Source: Tissierella sp.
Lineage (GTDB): Bacteria > Bacillota > Clostridia > Tissierellales > Tissierellaceae
Length of the DNA: 40,149 bases
Direction of reading: 5' to 3'
Assembly: GCA_012735585.1 (NCBI GenBank)
Contig: JAAYGX010000040.1
Location: forward strand, 1-40,149
In this document: positions 16,810 through 25,219 of the stretch, piece after piece
Layout: the number at the start of each line of letters is the position of its first letter
Numbering within the stretch: the first letter of the stretch is position 1
Notes under the pieces: generated by a model
The model's database searches: none
Seen by the model: only the letters and a program-made list of their open reading frames with translations
Told to the model about the DNA's origin: nothing
Position numbers and translations under genes: made by a program

Positions 16810-17056
16810 ATGAAGATAAAACTATCAAGAACTAATCACAGCGAGCTGGGTATGGTGGAAGCCAGTATAAAGTCTGATAGATATTGCTCACTTCGGAGTC
16901 TCTTAACTGAAATAGTAGTAAGTTTTGATGTTAGCCTACATTACAAGGCCAGGGTTTTTAAGACCTAGTGAGTTAATATTCGTGAGGATATTAAGATTTA
17001 GAGTGGTAACGCGTGATTTCGCCTCTATTATATAGAAATATATGATAGAGGCTTTT
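16810..17056 (+). promoter_or_regulatory. T-box leader, leucine type
   Basis: tRNA-sensing transcription attenuator. Stem I features include GCGAGCTGGG, GGTGGAAGCC and the hairpin CTCACTTCGGAGTC. The specifier codon directly before the conserved ACTGAA reads TTA (16903-16905); the overlapping registers CTT and CTC are also leucine codons, so the amino acid is robust. The T-box sequence AGAGTGGTAACGCG is at 17000-17013, where TGGT would pair with an ACCA acceptor end, consistent with the A73 of tRNA-Leu. The terminator hairpin GCCTCTAT ... ATAGAGGC spans 17021-17052 with TTTT after it. Uncharged tRNA-Leu should stabilise the antiterminator and turn on the liv genes. The exact 5' boundary is approximate. 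Confidence 0.9.
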
Positions 17057-17150
17057 ATTATACCAATTTGGAGGTGGTCGGTCAGTGAATGGACTCAGTG
17101 ATTTATATAGATTATTAATTATTAAAAAGAAAAAAGGGGAGTGTATATTA

Positions 17151-18323
17151 ATGAAAAAGACAAAAATGTTATCTTTAATGATGGTAATGATAGTAATGGC
17201 AAGTTTTCTTATAGGATGTGGAGCAGACTCAGGTTCAGGCAATGATTCAGATACTATTAAAGTAGGGTTAAACTATGAGCTATCAGGTAATGTTGCAACT
17301 TATGGTACAGACTTATCTGACGGTGTAGAAATGGCTTTAGAAGAAATAAATGCAAATGGTGGATTATTAGGTAAGCAAATTGAAGTAATTAAAATGGATA
17401 ATACATCAGACAGTGCAGAAGCAGCAAATATATCTACAAGACTAATTACAAGAGAGAAAGTAGTAACTATTTTAGGACCAGCAACTTCAGGTAATACAAA
17501 AGGTGCTATTCCAATATCTACGCAAAATAAAGTCCCTCTAGTTTCAGCATCTGCCACAGCTGATGATGTTACAGTTGATAGTAATGGTAATGTAAGAGAA
17601 TATATATTCAAAACATGCTTCAGTGACTCATACCAAGGTATAACAATGGCGAACTTTGCATACAACGACTTAGGTAATACAAAAGCAGCAATTTTAACTG
17701 AAAATACAAGTGATTACAGTATAGGTATAACAAATAACTTTAGAGAAGAGTTTACTAATCTAGGTGGTACAGTTGTAGCAGAAGAAGCATACCAATCAAA
17801 AGAAACAGATTTTAAAGCAGTTTTAACAAATATAAGAGCAGCTAATCCAGATGTGATTTTAGTACCAGGATACTATGAAGAAGTAGGACTTATAATTAAA
17901 CAAGCTAGAGAATTAGGATTAAACGTTCCAGTACTTGGTGGAGACGGTTATGACTCACCTAAGATAGTAGAACTTGCAGGCGCAGAAGCATTAAACAATG
18001 TATATTATTCAAATCACTATTCACCAATGGATACTGCAGAAGATGTAGTAGCATTTAGAGAAGCATTCCAAGGGAAATTCAATAAAGAAGCTGGTGCTTT
18101 CCACGCTTTAGGATATGATTTAGGATATTTCTTTGCAGATGCGGTTGAAAGAGCTGGAGAAGCAACTCCAGAAAAAATAAAAGATGCTATGGCAGAAACA
18201 ATTGATTTTACAGGAATAACAGGTACACTTTCAATCGATGAACTACACAATCCAGTAAAATCAGTAACAATATTAGAGTTAGTAGATGGTGAACCAACTT
18301 TCTTAAAAAAATTAGAGCCATAA
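17151..18323 (+). CDS. livK: Branched-chain amino acid ABC transporter, substrate-binding lipoprotein
   Basis: 390 residues. The lipoprotein signal peptide ends FLIGC (Cys at about 24), followed by a Ser/Gly-rich linker and a type I periplasmic-binding fold: TIKVGLNYELSGNVATYG, then EEINANGGLLGKQIEVI and VTILGPATSG. This is the LivJ/LivK/Leu-Ile-Val family. It captures branched-chain amino acids outside the membrane for the LivHMGF pump. The start at 17151 is chosen because GGGGAG lies nine bases upstream and the signal peptide begins there; an in-frame ATG at 17085 would add a non-signal extension inside the leader. The stop codon lies in a 16-bp tandem duplication (18306-18337). Confidence 0.93.
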   Translation: MKKTKMLSLMMVMIVMASFLIGCGADSGSGNDSDTIKVGLNYELSGNVATYGTDLSDGVEMALEEINANGGLLGKQIEVIKMDNTSDSAEAANISTRLITREKVVTILGPATSGNTKGAIPISTQNKVPLVSASATADDVTVDSNGNVREYIFKTCFSDSYQGITMANFAYNDLGNTKAAILTENTSDYSIGITNNFREEFTNLGGTVVAEEAYQSKETDFKAVLTNIRAANPDVILVPGYYEEVGLIIKQARELGLNVPVLGGDGYDSPKIVELAGAEALNNVYYSNHYSPMDTAEDVVAFREAFQGKFNKEAGAFHALGYDLGYFFADAVERAGEATPEKIKDAMAETIDFTGITGTLSIDELHNPVKSVTILELVDGEPTFLKKLEP

Positions 18324-18344
18324 AAAATTAGAACCACAAAAAGC

Positions 18345-18443
18345 TAGATTTGTCATTCTTAGCAATAGGGAAGAATCTAGAAGTTCTTTAAAGTAAAGAT
18401 TTCTCTCTATACTCAGAATGACATCTTGCAATAAATTGTTTTT
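18345..18443. repeat. Dispersed palindromic repeat, copy A
   Basis: Imperfect palindrome with outer arms TGTCATTCT (18351) and AGAATGACA (ending 18423) and inner arms GAAGAATCT and AGATTTCTC. The flanks TAGATT on the left and ATCTTGCAATAAATTGTTTT on the right are shared with copy B at 24108. It lies in the 166-base gap between livK and livH, so it is transcribed within the operon and could act as a processing or attenuation hairpin. Confidence 0.8.
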
Positions 18444-18489
18444 GTTGCGATAAAATTTATTTATGTGTGATTGGATGGAGTGATAATAG

Positions 18490-19374
18490 ATGGAACAAAT
18501 TATACAACAAATGGTAAACGGAGTATCCTTAGGCAGCATATATGCACTTATTGCTCTAGGTTACACTATGGTTTATGGAATTATAAAACTTATTAACTTT
18601 GCCCATGGTGATATATACATGGTTGGTGCATATATAGGATTTTTTCTAACAACTTATTTAAGCATAGGTTTTTTCCCTGCACTTATACTTTCAATGATTA
18701 TATGTAGCTTATTAGGTGTGATAATAGAAAAAGTCGCATATAAACCAATGAGAAACTCTACTAGAATAGCCGCTTTAATAACAGCGATCAGTGTTTCATT
18801 ATTTTTACAATATGGAATGATGTATTTTGTAGGACCTGAGACTAGGACCTATCCAAATATATTACCTAATAGCCAAATAAAACTATTTGGTACTGAAGCG
18901 GTTATTGATATTAAAAACATCTATATTTTAGTAGTAACCATAGTTTTGATGGTTTTGTTACAATATGTAATCTACAGAACTAAAACTGGTAAAGCCATGA
19001 GAGCAGTTGCTCTTGATAGAGACGCTTCTGAATTAATGGGAATAGATATGAATAAGACAATATCATATACTTTTGCCATAGGGTCAGCATTGGCAGGAGC
19101 GGCAGGAGTTTTAGTTGGCACATATTACAATACGATCAATCCATTAATGGGTGCAGTACCAGGTCTAAAAGCCTTTATCGCAGCAGTAATTGGAGGAATA
19201 GGATATATTCCAGGAGCTGTATTTGGTGGATTCTTCTTAGGTATTACTGAAACAACAGTTAGTGCATTTGGAGGCTCCCTATACAAAGATGCGGTAGCAT
19301 TTGCCATTTTGATAGTAGTCCTTCTGGTTAGACCAAATGGGATATTTGGATCTAATACAAAGGAAAAGGTGTAA
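18490..19374 (+). CDS. livH: Branched-chain amino acid ABC transporter permease LivH
   Basis: 294 residues, normal for LivH. It is an inner-membrane permease of the BPD_transp_2 family with about eight helices. The N-terminal QQMVNGVSLGSIYALIALGY and LINFAHGDIYMVGAY are characteristic, as is the coupling region RAVALDRDASELMGI (about residues 175-190). It pairs with LivM to form the pore. The ATG at 18490 follows GGATGGAG. Downstream, livM starts within 20 bases. The unusually long gap from livK holds repeat copy A. Confidence 0.95.
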   Translation: MEQIIQQMVNGVSLGSIYALIALGYTMVYGIIKLINFAHGDIYMVGAYIGFFLTTYLSIGFFPALILSMIICSLLGVIIEKVAYKPMRNSTRIAALITAISVSLFLQYGMMYFVGPETRTYPNILPNSQIKLFGTEAVIDIKNIYILVVTIVLMVLLQYVIYRTKTGKAMRAVALDRDASELMGIDMNKTISYTFAIGSALAGAAGVLVGTYYNTINPLMGAVPGLKAFIAAVIGGIGYIPGAVFGGFFLGITETTVSAFGGSLYKDAVAFAILIVVLLVRPNGIFGSNTKEKV

Positions 19375-19387
19375 GGAGATGGGTGGC

Positions 19388-20338
19388 ATGAAAATTTTAG
19401 GTAAAAAAAATATAATTACATTAATAATAATCTTGAGCGTATATCTTGTAGTTGGACTATTAATGAATATAGGCATTATAGATTCTTATATCCAATTAAA
19501 CATGGTTCTTATAGGTGTTAATATAATCTTGGCCATAGGTTTAAACCTAATAACAGGATTTACTGGTCAATTTTCATTGGGGCATGCAGCATTTATGTCC
19601 ATTGGAGCTTATGCATCTGGTATAGCTACGGCAAAACTAGGTCAGCCTTTTATCGTAGGAATAATTGCAGCAGCATTATGTGCAGCAGCCGCTGGAATAT
19701 TGATTGGAATTCCTACTTTAAGATTAAAAGGAGACTATCTTGCAATAGCAACCCTTGGATTTGCTGAAATAGTAAAAATCATTGGACTTAACAATAGTTA
19801 TATTGGAGGGGCCATAGGATTAAATGATATACCCCAATATACTAATTGGACTTGGCTATATATTAGCGTTGTAGGAACTATAATGCTGGCATATAACTTT
19901 GTAAATTCATATCATGGTAGAGCATGTATATCAATTAGAGAAGACGAAATAGCAGCAGAAGCTATGGGTGTAAATACAACATATTACAAGATATTGGTAT
20001 TTACAATAGGTGCATTTTTGGCAGGTATAGCTGGTGCATTATATGCAAATTATTTCTTCTTTATAAAACCAGACACATTTGGATTTATGAAATCCGTAGA
20101 TATATTAGTAATCGTAGTATTTGGTGGAATGGGAAGTATAACTGGATCAATTGTAGGGGCAGTAGTACTTTCTATAATTACAATATTTTTACAAGGTGTA
20201 CCAGAACTGAGAATGGTAATATATGCAGTTGTATTATTCTTAATAATGGTTTACAGACCACAAGGAATAATGGGAGATAAAGAATTCAAACTATTTAACA
20301 AGGAGGGTGTTTTAGATGGAAATGTTAGTAGTAAATAA
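19388..20338 (+). CDS. livM: Branched-chain amino acid ABC transporter permease LivM
   Basis: About 316 residues. Hydrophobic permease with the LivM hallmark GLNLITGFTGQFSLGHAAFMSIGAYAS shortened here to the key part TGQFSLGHAAF, and the coupling motif SIREDEIAAEAMGV. It forms the membrane channel together with LivH. The ATG at 19388 is preferred because AAGGAG ends nine bases upstream; ATG 19379 touches the binding site and 19337 lies inside livH. Its 3' end overlaps the livG start by 23 bases, a sign of translational coupling. Confidence 0.93.
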   Translation: MKILGKKNIITLIIILSVYLVVGLLMNIGIIDSYIQLNMVLIGVNIILAIGLNLITGFTGQFSLGHAAFMSIGAYASGIATAKLGQPFIVGIIAAALCAAAAGILIGIPTLRLKGDYLAIATLGFAEIVKIIGLNNSYIGGAIGLNDIPQYTNWTWLYISVVGTIMLAYNFVNSYHGRACISIREDEIAAEAMGVNTTYYKILVFTIGAFLAGIAGALYANYFFFIKPDTFGFMKSVDILVIVVFGGMGSITGSIVGAVVLSIITIFLQGVPELRMVIYAVVLFLIMVYRPQGIMGDKEFKLFNKEGVLDGNVSSK

Positions 20339-21086
20339 TCTATATAAATCATTTGGTGGTGTTAAGGCCGTATCAAATATTAATATGAAAATAGAAGAAG
20401 GGCAAATCGTTGGTCTAATCGGACCAAATGGCGCTGGAAAGACTACTTTTTTCAATTTACTAACAGGTATATATAGTCCTAGTTCAGGTGATATCGTATA
20501 TAAACTAAACCAAGAAGTTTCATCATGTAATTTTAAGCCTTCCAAAATGGTTAAGTATGGTGTAGCAAGGACATTTCAAAATATTAGGTTATTTAAAGAT
20601 ATGACAGTATTAGATAATGTTTTAATCGGATATCACAATAATTTCAAATACAACTTATTTACTTCATTGTTTAGATTCCCAAGCTTCTTTAAACATGAAG
20701 AAAGTGCTTATAATGAAGTAATAGATTTGCTTAAAGAATTTAATTTATATGATAAGAAGGATGTATTGGCTAAAAACCTTCCATATGGGGAGCAAAGAAA
20801 GGTTGAAATAGCTAGAGCTTTGGCTTCTAAGCCGAAACTATTACTATTAGATGAACCGGCAGCAGGAATGAATCCTAATGAAACTAGGGAGCTTACAGAA
20901 CTTATTAAATGGATTAGGGATGAGTTTGAGCTTACAGTTATATTGATTGAACATGATATGTCCTTAGTTATGGATTTATGTGATGATATTTTTGTATTCA
21001 ATTATGGTACTTTGTTAGCAAAAGGTACACCAGAACAGATACAGCATAATCCTAAGGTTATCAAGGCATATCTTGGAGGTGAGTAG
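20316..21086 (+). CDS. livG: Branched-chain amino acid ABC transporter ATPase LivG
   Basis: 256 residues. Cytoplasmic ATPase with Walker A GPNGAGKTT (about 36-44), the variant signature LPYGEQRKVEIARAL, Walker B LLLLDEPAAGMN and switch histidine IEHDM. The long insertion between Walker A and signature and the C-terminal VIKAYLGGE are typical of LivG. It energises the LivHM pore with LivF. AAGGAGGGTG stands nine bases before the ATG. The livF gene begins two bases after its stop. Confidence 0.95.
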   Translation: MEMLVVNNLYKSFGGVKAVSNINMKIEEGQIVGLIGPNGAGKTTFFNLLTGIYSPSSGDIVYKLNQEVSSCNFKPSKMVKYGVARTFQNIRLFKDMTVLDNVLIGYHNNFKYNLFTSLFRFPSFFKHEESAYNEVIDLLKEFNLYDKKDVLAKNLPYGEQRKVEIARALASKPKLLLLDEPAAGMNPNETRELTELIKWIRDEFELTVILIEHDMSLVMDLCDDIFVFNYGTLLAKGTPEQIQHNPKVIKAYLGGE

Positions 21087-21088
21087 TC

Positions 21089-21793
21089 TTGCTAGAATTA
21101 AAGAATTTAAATGTGTTTTATGGTGGAATACATGCATTAAAGGATGTAAGTTTTAAAGTTAACTCTGGAGAGATCGTTACTCTTATTGGCTCGAATGGTG
21201 CAGGTAAGACCACATCTTTAAGGACTATTTCAGGTCTAGAAAAAGCAAAATCAGGTGAAATTATATACGAAGGCCAAGATATATTAAAAAAATCCGCATC
21301 GGAAATTGTAAAAATGGGAATTTCCCATGTTCCTGAAGGCAGAAGAGTCTTTTCAACGATGTCAGTTTTAGAGAATATAGAGTTAGGTGCATATACAAGA
21401 AATGATAAAGATCAAATCAAAAAAGATATTAAGCATGTTTTTGAATTATTTCCTATACTATATGAAAGAAGATCTCAAAACGCTATAAACTTATCAGGTG
21501 GAGAACAACAAATGTTAGTAACTGGCCGCGCTCTTTTATCAAGACCAAAGCTACTGTTACTAGATGAACCATCTATGGGTTTGGCTCCAATAATCGTAAA
21601 TGAAATATTTGAAATAATAAAAAATATAAACAAAGAAGGAACTACTGTTTTATTAGTAGAACAAAATGCTAAAATGGCACTACAAAGTGCTGACAGGGCA
21701 TATATAATTACAAATGGTAAAATAGAATTGGAAGGAACAGCTGCAGAACTATTAGATAATGACCTTGTTAAAAAGGCATATTTAGGTGGCTAA
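21089..21793 (+). CDS. livF: Branched-chain amino acid ABC transporter ATPase LivF
   Basis: 234 residues, the usual LivF length. Walker A GSNGAGKTT, signature LSGGEQQML, Walker B LLLLDEPSMGLAP and VEQNAKMAL are all present. The start is TTG at 21089, six bases after GGAGGTGAG, and matches the family N-terminus LELKNLNVFYGG. It is the last gene of the operon; no perfect terminator was seen in the 50 bases after it, and the next gene has its own promoter. Confidence 0.95.
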   Translation: MLELKNLNVFYGGIHALKDVSFKVNSGEIVTLIGSNGAGKTTSLRTISGLEKAKSGEIIYEGQDILKKSASEIVKMGISHVPEGRRVFSTMSVLENIELGAYTRNDKDQIKKDIKHVFELFPILYERRSQNAINLSGGEQQMLVTGRALLSRPKLLLLDEPSMGLAPIIVNEIFEIIKNINKEGTTVLLVEQNAKMALQSADRAYIITNGKIELEGTAAELLDNDLVKKAYLGG

Positions 21794-21846
21794 TAGGTAA
21801 AGTTTTTGTATGATGATAATAAAAATTGGGCAGAATAAGAATGGTA

Positions 21847-21875
21847 TTGATTTTATAATTACAAAGGACTATAAT
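21847..21875 (+). promoter_or_regulatory. Promoter of the ferredoxin gene
   Basis: TTGATT (21847-21852), 17-base spacer, perfect TATAAT (21870-21875). It gives a leader of about 40 bases before the ferredoxin start. Confidence 0.7.
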
Positions 21876-21921
21876 GTTTATGCAACATAATTATTATCAT
21901 TTAATAAATGGAGGGATACAA

Positions 21922-22113
21922 ATGAAAGCAGTTGTAGATAGAGATGCTTGTATAGGTTGTGGACTATGCACTACTATTTGTCCGGATGTATTTGAAATGG
22001 ATGATGAGGATATTGCTATTGTAATAGCCGATCCAGTCCCAGCTGATAACGAAGCTGAAGCGCAAGAAGCTGCAGATTCATGTCCAACGGATGCAATTTC
22101 CATTGAAGACTAA
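21922..22113 (+). CDS. [4Fe-4S] ferredoxin
   Basis: 63 residues. The N-terminal CIGCGLCTTICP and the C-terminal SCPTDAI supply the cysteines for one [4Fe-4S] cluster; the acidic middle replaces a second cluster. It is most like the single-cluster ferredoxins of Thermotoga and clostridia, but the partner cysteine of the Thermotoga disulfide is absent. It is a soluble low-potential electron carrier. The start at 21922 has GGAGGG eight bases upstream; a longer reading from 21874 would overlap the -10 box. It has its own promoter and terminator, so it is a single-gene unit. Confidence 0.93.
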   Translation: MKAVVDRDACIGCGLCTTICPDVFEMDDEDIAIVIADPVPADNEAEAQEAADSCPTDAISIED

Positions 22114-22131
22114 TACTTAAATAGTATGTTT

Positions 22132-22165
22132 AAAAAAGAAATCCAAAACAAGGGTTTCTTTTTTT
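22132..22165 (+). terminator. Intrinsic terminator of the ferredoxin gene
   Basis: AAAAAAGAAATCC and GGGTTTCTTTTTT form a stem with a 7-base loop (AAAACAA) followed by T residues. Confidence 0.85.
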
Positions 22166-22186
22166 ATTTAGGGTATATTTGAATTA

Positions 22187-22241
22187 TGGTATTTAAAAAG
22201 ATACCATTAATCACTAATATTTCACATTAGGGTGGTATAAT
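22187..22241 (+). promoter_or_regulatory. ftsH promoter (extended -10) with upstream inverted repeat
   Basis: Extended -10 TGGTATAAT at 22233-22241, 38 bases before ftsH, with no good -35. Upstream is an inverted repeat TGGTAT-N8-ATACCA (22187-22206), a possible activator or repressor site. Confidence 0.45.
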
Positions 22242-22279
22242 AGGATAAAATTGTGCTTAATGAAGAAAGAGGGAATTGA

Positions 22280-24085
22280 ATGAAAAGAAATAAAATGCCA
22301 AAAAACCCATTGATATATTATTACATTATAGCGATGGTAGTCTTTATTTTACTAAACACTTTTGTATTTCCAAGATTTTTAGAGCAAACAATTGAAGAAG
22401 TTGACTATGGAACATTTTTAAAGATGTTAGAAAATAACCAAATTACTGAAGCAGAGGTTACAGATACCCAAATATTTTTTGTCTCCCCAGATGGTGATGA
22501 AGAAAAAGTATATGCTACTGGAATAATGCCAGATTTGGACTTAACCAATAGACTATATGAAGCAGAAGGCGTTAAATTTAGTAGAGTAGTTCCAACAGAA
22601 TTATCTCCATGGGCCAATTTACTTATAAGAATGAGCCCGATGTTTATTATGATAGGATTAGGACTTTATCTATCCCGCTCCATGCAAAAAAGAAGTGGTG
22701 GGATGTCCTTTGGTAAAAGTAACGCTAAAGTGTATGTACCAGCTCAAACTGGAAAGACCTTTGCAGATGTAGCAGGTCAAGATGAGGCCAAAGAGGCATT
22801 ACAAGAAATAGTGGATTTCCTACACAATCCTAAGAAATACCAAGAAATAGGTGCAATTATGCCTAAGGGAGCACTATTAGTTGGACCACCTGGAACTGGT
22901 AAGACCTTATTAGCTAGAGCAGTAGCTGGGGAAGCTAATGTACCATTCTTTTCAATATCTGGCTCAGAATTCGTAGAGATGTTTGTTGGTATGGGGGCTG
23001 CTAAAGTCAGAGATTTGTTTAAACAAGCTCAAGAAAAGGCACCGTGTATCGTATTTATAGATGAAATCGACACTATAGGTAAGAAAAGAGATGGAGCAGG
23101 ACTAGGTGGAAATGATGAAAGAGAACAAACCCTAAATCAGTTGTTAACAGAGATGGATGGTTTTGATGGAAAACAAGGAGTTGTTATTTTAGCAGCAACA
23201 AATAGACCTGAAACCTTAGATAAAGCATTACTTAGACCAGGTCGATTTGATAGACGTATACCAGTAGAACTACCAGATATAGGTGGTAGAGAGGCAATAC
23301 TTAAAGTTCATGCTGAGAAAGTTAAGGTAGAAGCCGAAGTGGACTTTAGACAAATAGCTCGTGCTACAGCAGGAGCATCTGGGGCAGAGATTGCTAATAT
23401 AATAAATGAAGCTGCTTTAAGAGCTGTAAGATTTAATAGAGATAGAATAACTCAAGAAGACTTAGAAGAATCAGTAGAAGTAATAATAGCGGGATACCAA
23501 AGAAAAGGTGCAGTGATATCGGCAAAGGAAAAGAGAATCGTTTCATATCATGAGATTGGCCATGCTTTAGTAGCTGCCAAACAAAAAGACTCTGACCCAG
23601 TTCACAAAATAACTATCATTCCAAGGACCTCTGGTGCATTAGGATATACAATGCAAGTCCCTGAAGATGAATCTGTGTTATTATCTAAAGAAGAATTGTT
23701 CAATAAAATTGTAACTATATGTGGCGGTAGAGCAGCAGAAGAAGTAGTATTTGGCTCAATTACCACAGGTGCAAGTAATGATATTGAACAGGCTACTAAA
23801 ATTGCCCGGGCAATGGTTACTAGGTATGGTATGAGTGAAAACTTTGATATGATGGCATTGGAGACTGTTACAAATCAATATCTAGGTGGAGACACATCCC
23901 TGGCATGTTCACCAGAAACATCAGCCAGAATTGATGAAGAGGTATTGAATTTAATTAAGTCTGCACACAATAAAGCTATAGAAATACTAGAAGCCAATAG
24001 ATCCAAGTTGACTGAGCTATCTAATTATCTCCTGGAAATGGAGACCATTACTGGCGAAAAATTTATGGAGATATTGAATAGTTAA
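22280..24085 (+). CDS. ftsH: ATP-dependent zinc metalloprotease FtsH
   Basis: 601 residues. Two membrane helices (about 13-30 and 114-133) flank a small outer domain. The AAA+ ATPase carries Walker A GPPGTGKT, Walker [10 protein letters not shown] and the arginine-finger region LLRPGRFDR. The protease domain has the zinc motif HEIGH (HExxH; most FtsH proteins read HEAGH) and the third ligand Asp in [12 protein letters not shown]. It degrades membrane and regulatory proteins at the membrane. The C-terminus is short, as in many clostridial FtsH proteins. It is a single-gene unit; repeat copy B follows it. Confidence 0.97.
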   Translation: MKRNKMPKNPLIYYYIIAMVVFILLNTFVFPRFLEQTIEEVDYGTFLKMLENNQITEAEVTDTQIFFVSPDGDEEKVYATGIMPDLDLTNRLYEAEGVKFSRVVPTELSPWANLLIRMSPMFIMIGLGLYLSRSMQKRSGGMSFGKSNAKVYVPAQTGKTFADVAGQDEAKEALQEIVDFLHNPKKYQEIGAIMPKGALLVGPPGTGKTLLARAVAGEANVPFFSISGSEFVEMFVGMGAAKVRDLFKQAQEKAPCIVFIDEIDTIGKKRDGAGLGGNDEREQTLNQLLTEMDGFDGKQGVVILAATNRPETLDKALLRPGRFDRRIPVELPDIGGREAILKVHAEKVKVEAEVDFRQIARATAGASGAEIANIINEAALRAVRFNRDRITQEDLEESVEVIIAGYQRKGAVISAKEKRIVSYHEIGHALVAAKQKDSDPVHKITIIPRTSGALGYTMQVPEDESVLLSKEELFNKIVTICGGRAAEEVVFGSITTGASNDIEQATKIARAMVTRYGMSENFDMMALETVTNQYLGGDTSLACSPETSARIDEEVLNLIKSAHNKAIEILEANRSKLTELSNYLLEMETITGEKFMEILNS

Positions 24086-24107
24086 GCTATCAGACTATAA
24101 AAACTTA

Positions 24108-24198
24108 TAGATTTGTCATTCTAAGTGATAAGGAAGAATCTTAAAAGTAAAAGATTCTCTGCTATACTCGAGATGGCATCTTGTAATAAATTATTTTT
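24108..24198. repeat. Dispersed palindromic repeat, copy B
   Basis: Arms TGTCATTCTAAG (24114) with GAAGAATCTT (to 24142), and AAGATTCTC (24151) with GAGATGGCA (to 24178). It shares TAGATTTGTCATTCT on the left and CATCTTG-AATAAATT-TTTTT on the right with copy A. It lies between ftsH and mgsA and could act as a terminator or processing signal. Confidence 0.8.
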
Positions 24199-24264
24199 TC
24201 CACAAACTCATAGTTAAGATATGGTATAGTAGAATAGACTATATGATATGGAGGATAAGATGAT

Positions 24265-24741
24265 ATGGAATATATGGCAGCTAAAATGGACGTACAAAAA
24301 AATATAGCATTAGTAGCCCATGATAATATGAAAAAAGAGCTGATTGAGTGGGTTAAGGTAAATAAAGGTATACTTAAAAAGCATTTTCTATGTGGTACTG
24401 GTACTACTGCTAAATTAATATCTGAAACAGTAGAACTACCTGTAAGAGCATATAAGTCAGGGCCACTAGGAGGAGACCAACAAATAGGATCAAGAATAGC
24501 TGAAGGAGATATAGATTTACTTATATTCTTCTGGGATCCTTTAGAAGCACAACCCCATGACCCAGATGTAAAGGCACTCCTAAGAATAGCAGTCCTATAT
24601 GATGTTCCAGTAGCAAATAATAGGGCAACAGCAGACTTTATATTAACTTCACCACTAATGTATAATGAATATGAAAGAAGTATCATCGACTATAATAAAT
24701 TGATGAATAAAAGAACAAAGGAAACACTTTTAAAGGAATAG
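24265..24741 (+). CDS. mgsA: Methylglyoxal synthase
   Basis: 158 residues. It converts dihydroxyacetone phosphate to methylglyoxal and phosphate, a bypass that releases phosphate when sugar phosphates accumulate. Family motifs: IALVAHDNMK at the start, CGTGTTAKL (phosphate-binding loop), SGPLGGDQQIG, and IDLLIFFWDPLEAQPHDPDVKAL, here given only in part as FFWDPLEAQPHDPD, with the catalytic aspartate. It is cytoplasmic and hexameric in known members. GGAGG precedes the ATG at 24265. It is followed within about 45 bases by the cold-shock promoter. Confidence 0.95.
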   Translation: MEYMAAKMDVQKNIALVAHDNMKKELIEWVKVNKGILKKHFLCGTGTTAKLISETVELPVRAYKSGPLGGDQQIGSRIAEGDIDLLIFFWDPLEAQPHDPDVKALLRIAVLYDVPVANNRATADFILTSPLMYNEYERSIIDYNKLMNKRTKETLLKE

Positions 24742-24784
24742 TCAGAAAATTTCCCTAAGATTTTAAAAAAATCTAAAAATTCAC

Positions 24785-24813
24785 TTGCAAAACGAGCAAT
24801 CTAGTGGTACAAT
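24785..24813 (+). promoter_or_regulatory. Promoter of the cold-shock gene
   Basis: TTGCAA (24785-24790), 17-base spacer, TACAAT (24808-24813). It creates a 5' leader of about 130 bases, typical for cold-shock genes. Confidence 0.65.
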
Positions 24814-24890
24814 AAGGTTGCAGCTTTAATTCGGAAGTAAAGAATTAACACAAGAATTTCTGTAGTAATCATATGTATCAGCATATAAAA

Positions 24891-24944
24891 GAAATTTTAT
24901 TTGTGGTATTTTTACAAAGAATTAAAGAAATAAAATTTCGGAGG
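24891..24944 (+). promoter_or_regulatory. Cold-shock mRNA leader hairpin next to the ribosome binding site
   Basis: GAAATTTTATTT (24891-24902) and AAATAAAATTTC (24928-24939) form a perfect 12-bp stem. The right arm ends directly against GGAGG (24940-24944), the ribosome binding site of the cold-shock gene. Temperature-dependent folding could alter access to that site. Confidence 0.5.
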
Positions 24945-24951
24945 TATATGC

Positions 24952-25149
24952 ATGAAAGGTACAGTAAAATGGTTTAACGCAGAAAAAGGTTATGGATTTA
25001 TTACTACAGAAGAAGGAAATGACGTATTTGCTCACTTCTCAAAAATTAACAAAGATGGCTTCAAAACTTTAGAAGAAGGCCAAGACGTTGAATTTGACGT
25101 AGTAGAAGGCGACAAAGGTCTACAAGCTGAAAACATTACAATTATCTAG
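24952..25149 (+). CDS. Cold-shock protein (CspA family)
   Basis: 65 residues, a single OB-fold cold-shock domain. RNP1 KGYGFI and RNP2 DVFAHF are intact, and the first residues [13 protein letters not shown] are canonical. It binds single-stranded RNA and DNA as an RNA chaperone. The long structured leader and its own promoter and terminator mark it as a separately controlled gene. GGAGG lies seven bases before the ATG. Confidence 0.97.
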   Translation: MKGTVKWFNAEKGYGFITTEEGNDVFAHFSKINKDGFKTLEEGQDVEFDVVEGDKGLQAENITII

Positions 25150-25162
25150 TAGATGAAACTTA

Positions 25163-25200
25163 CCTCTTGGAGATTATACATCCCCAAGAGGTTTTATTTT
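25163..25200 (+). terminator. Intrinsic terminator of the cold-shock gene
   Basis: CCTCTTGG (25163-25170) pairs with CCAAGAGG (25184-25191), followed by TTTTATTTT. Confidence 0.9.
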
Positions 25201-25219
25201 ATATAAAGGTGGTTAACAA

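Noticed and set aside
17085-17150. Longer N-terminus for LivK from ATG 17085
   Set aside because: It would add 22 residues before a perfect lipoprotein signal peptide and lacks a better ribosome binding site than 17151.
18306-18337. 16-bp tandem duplication at the livK stop codon as a functional signal
   Set aside because: It is short, AT-rich and shows no structure; it is probably a simple slippage duplication.
23545-23560. FtsH zinc motif HEIGH as a defect
   Set aside because: The HExxH residues and the third ligand Asp are intact; Ile instead of Ala is a tolerated position.
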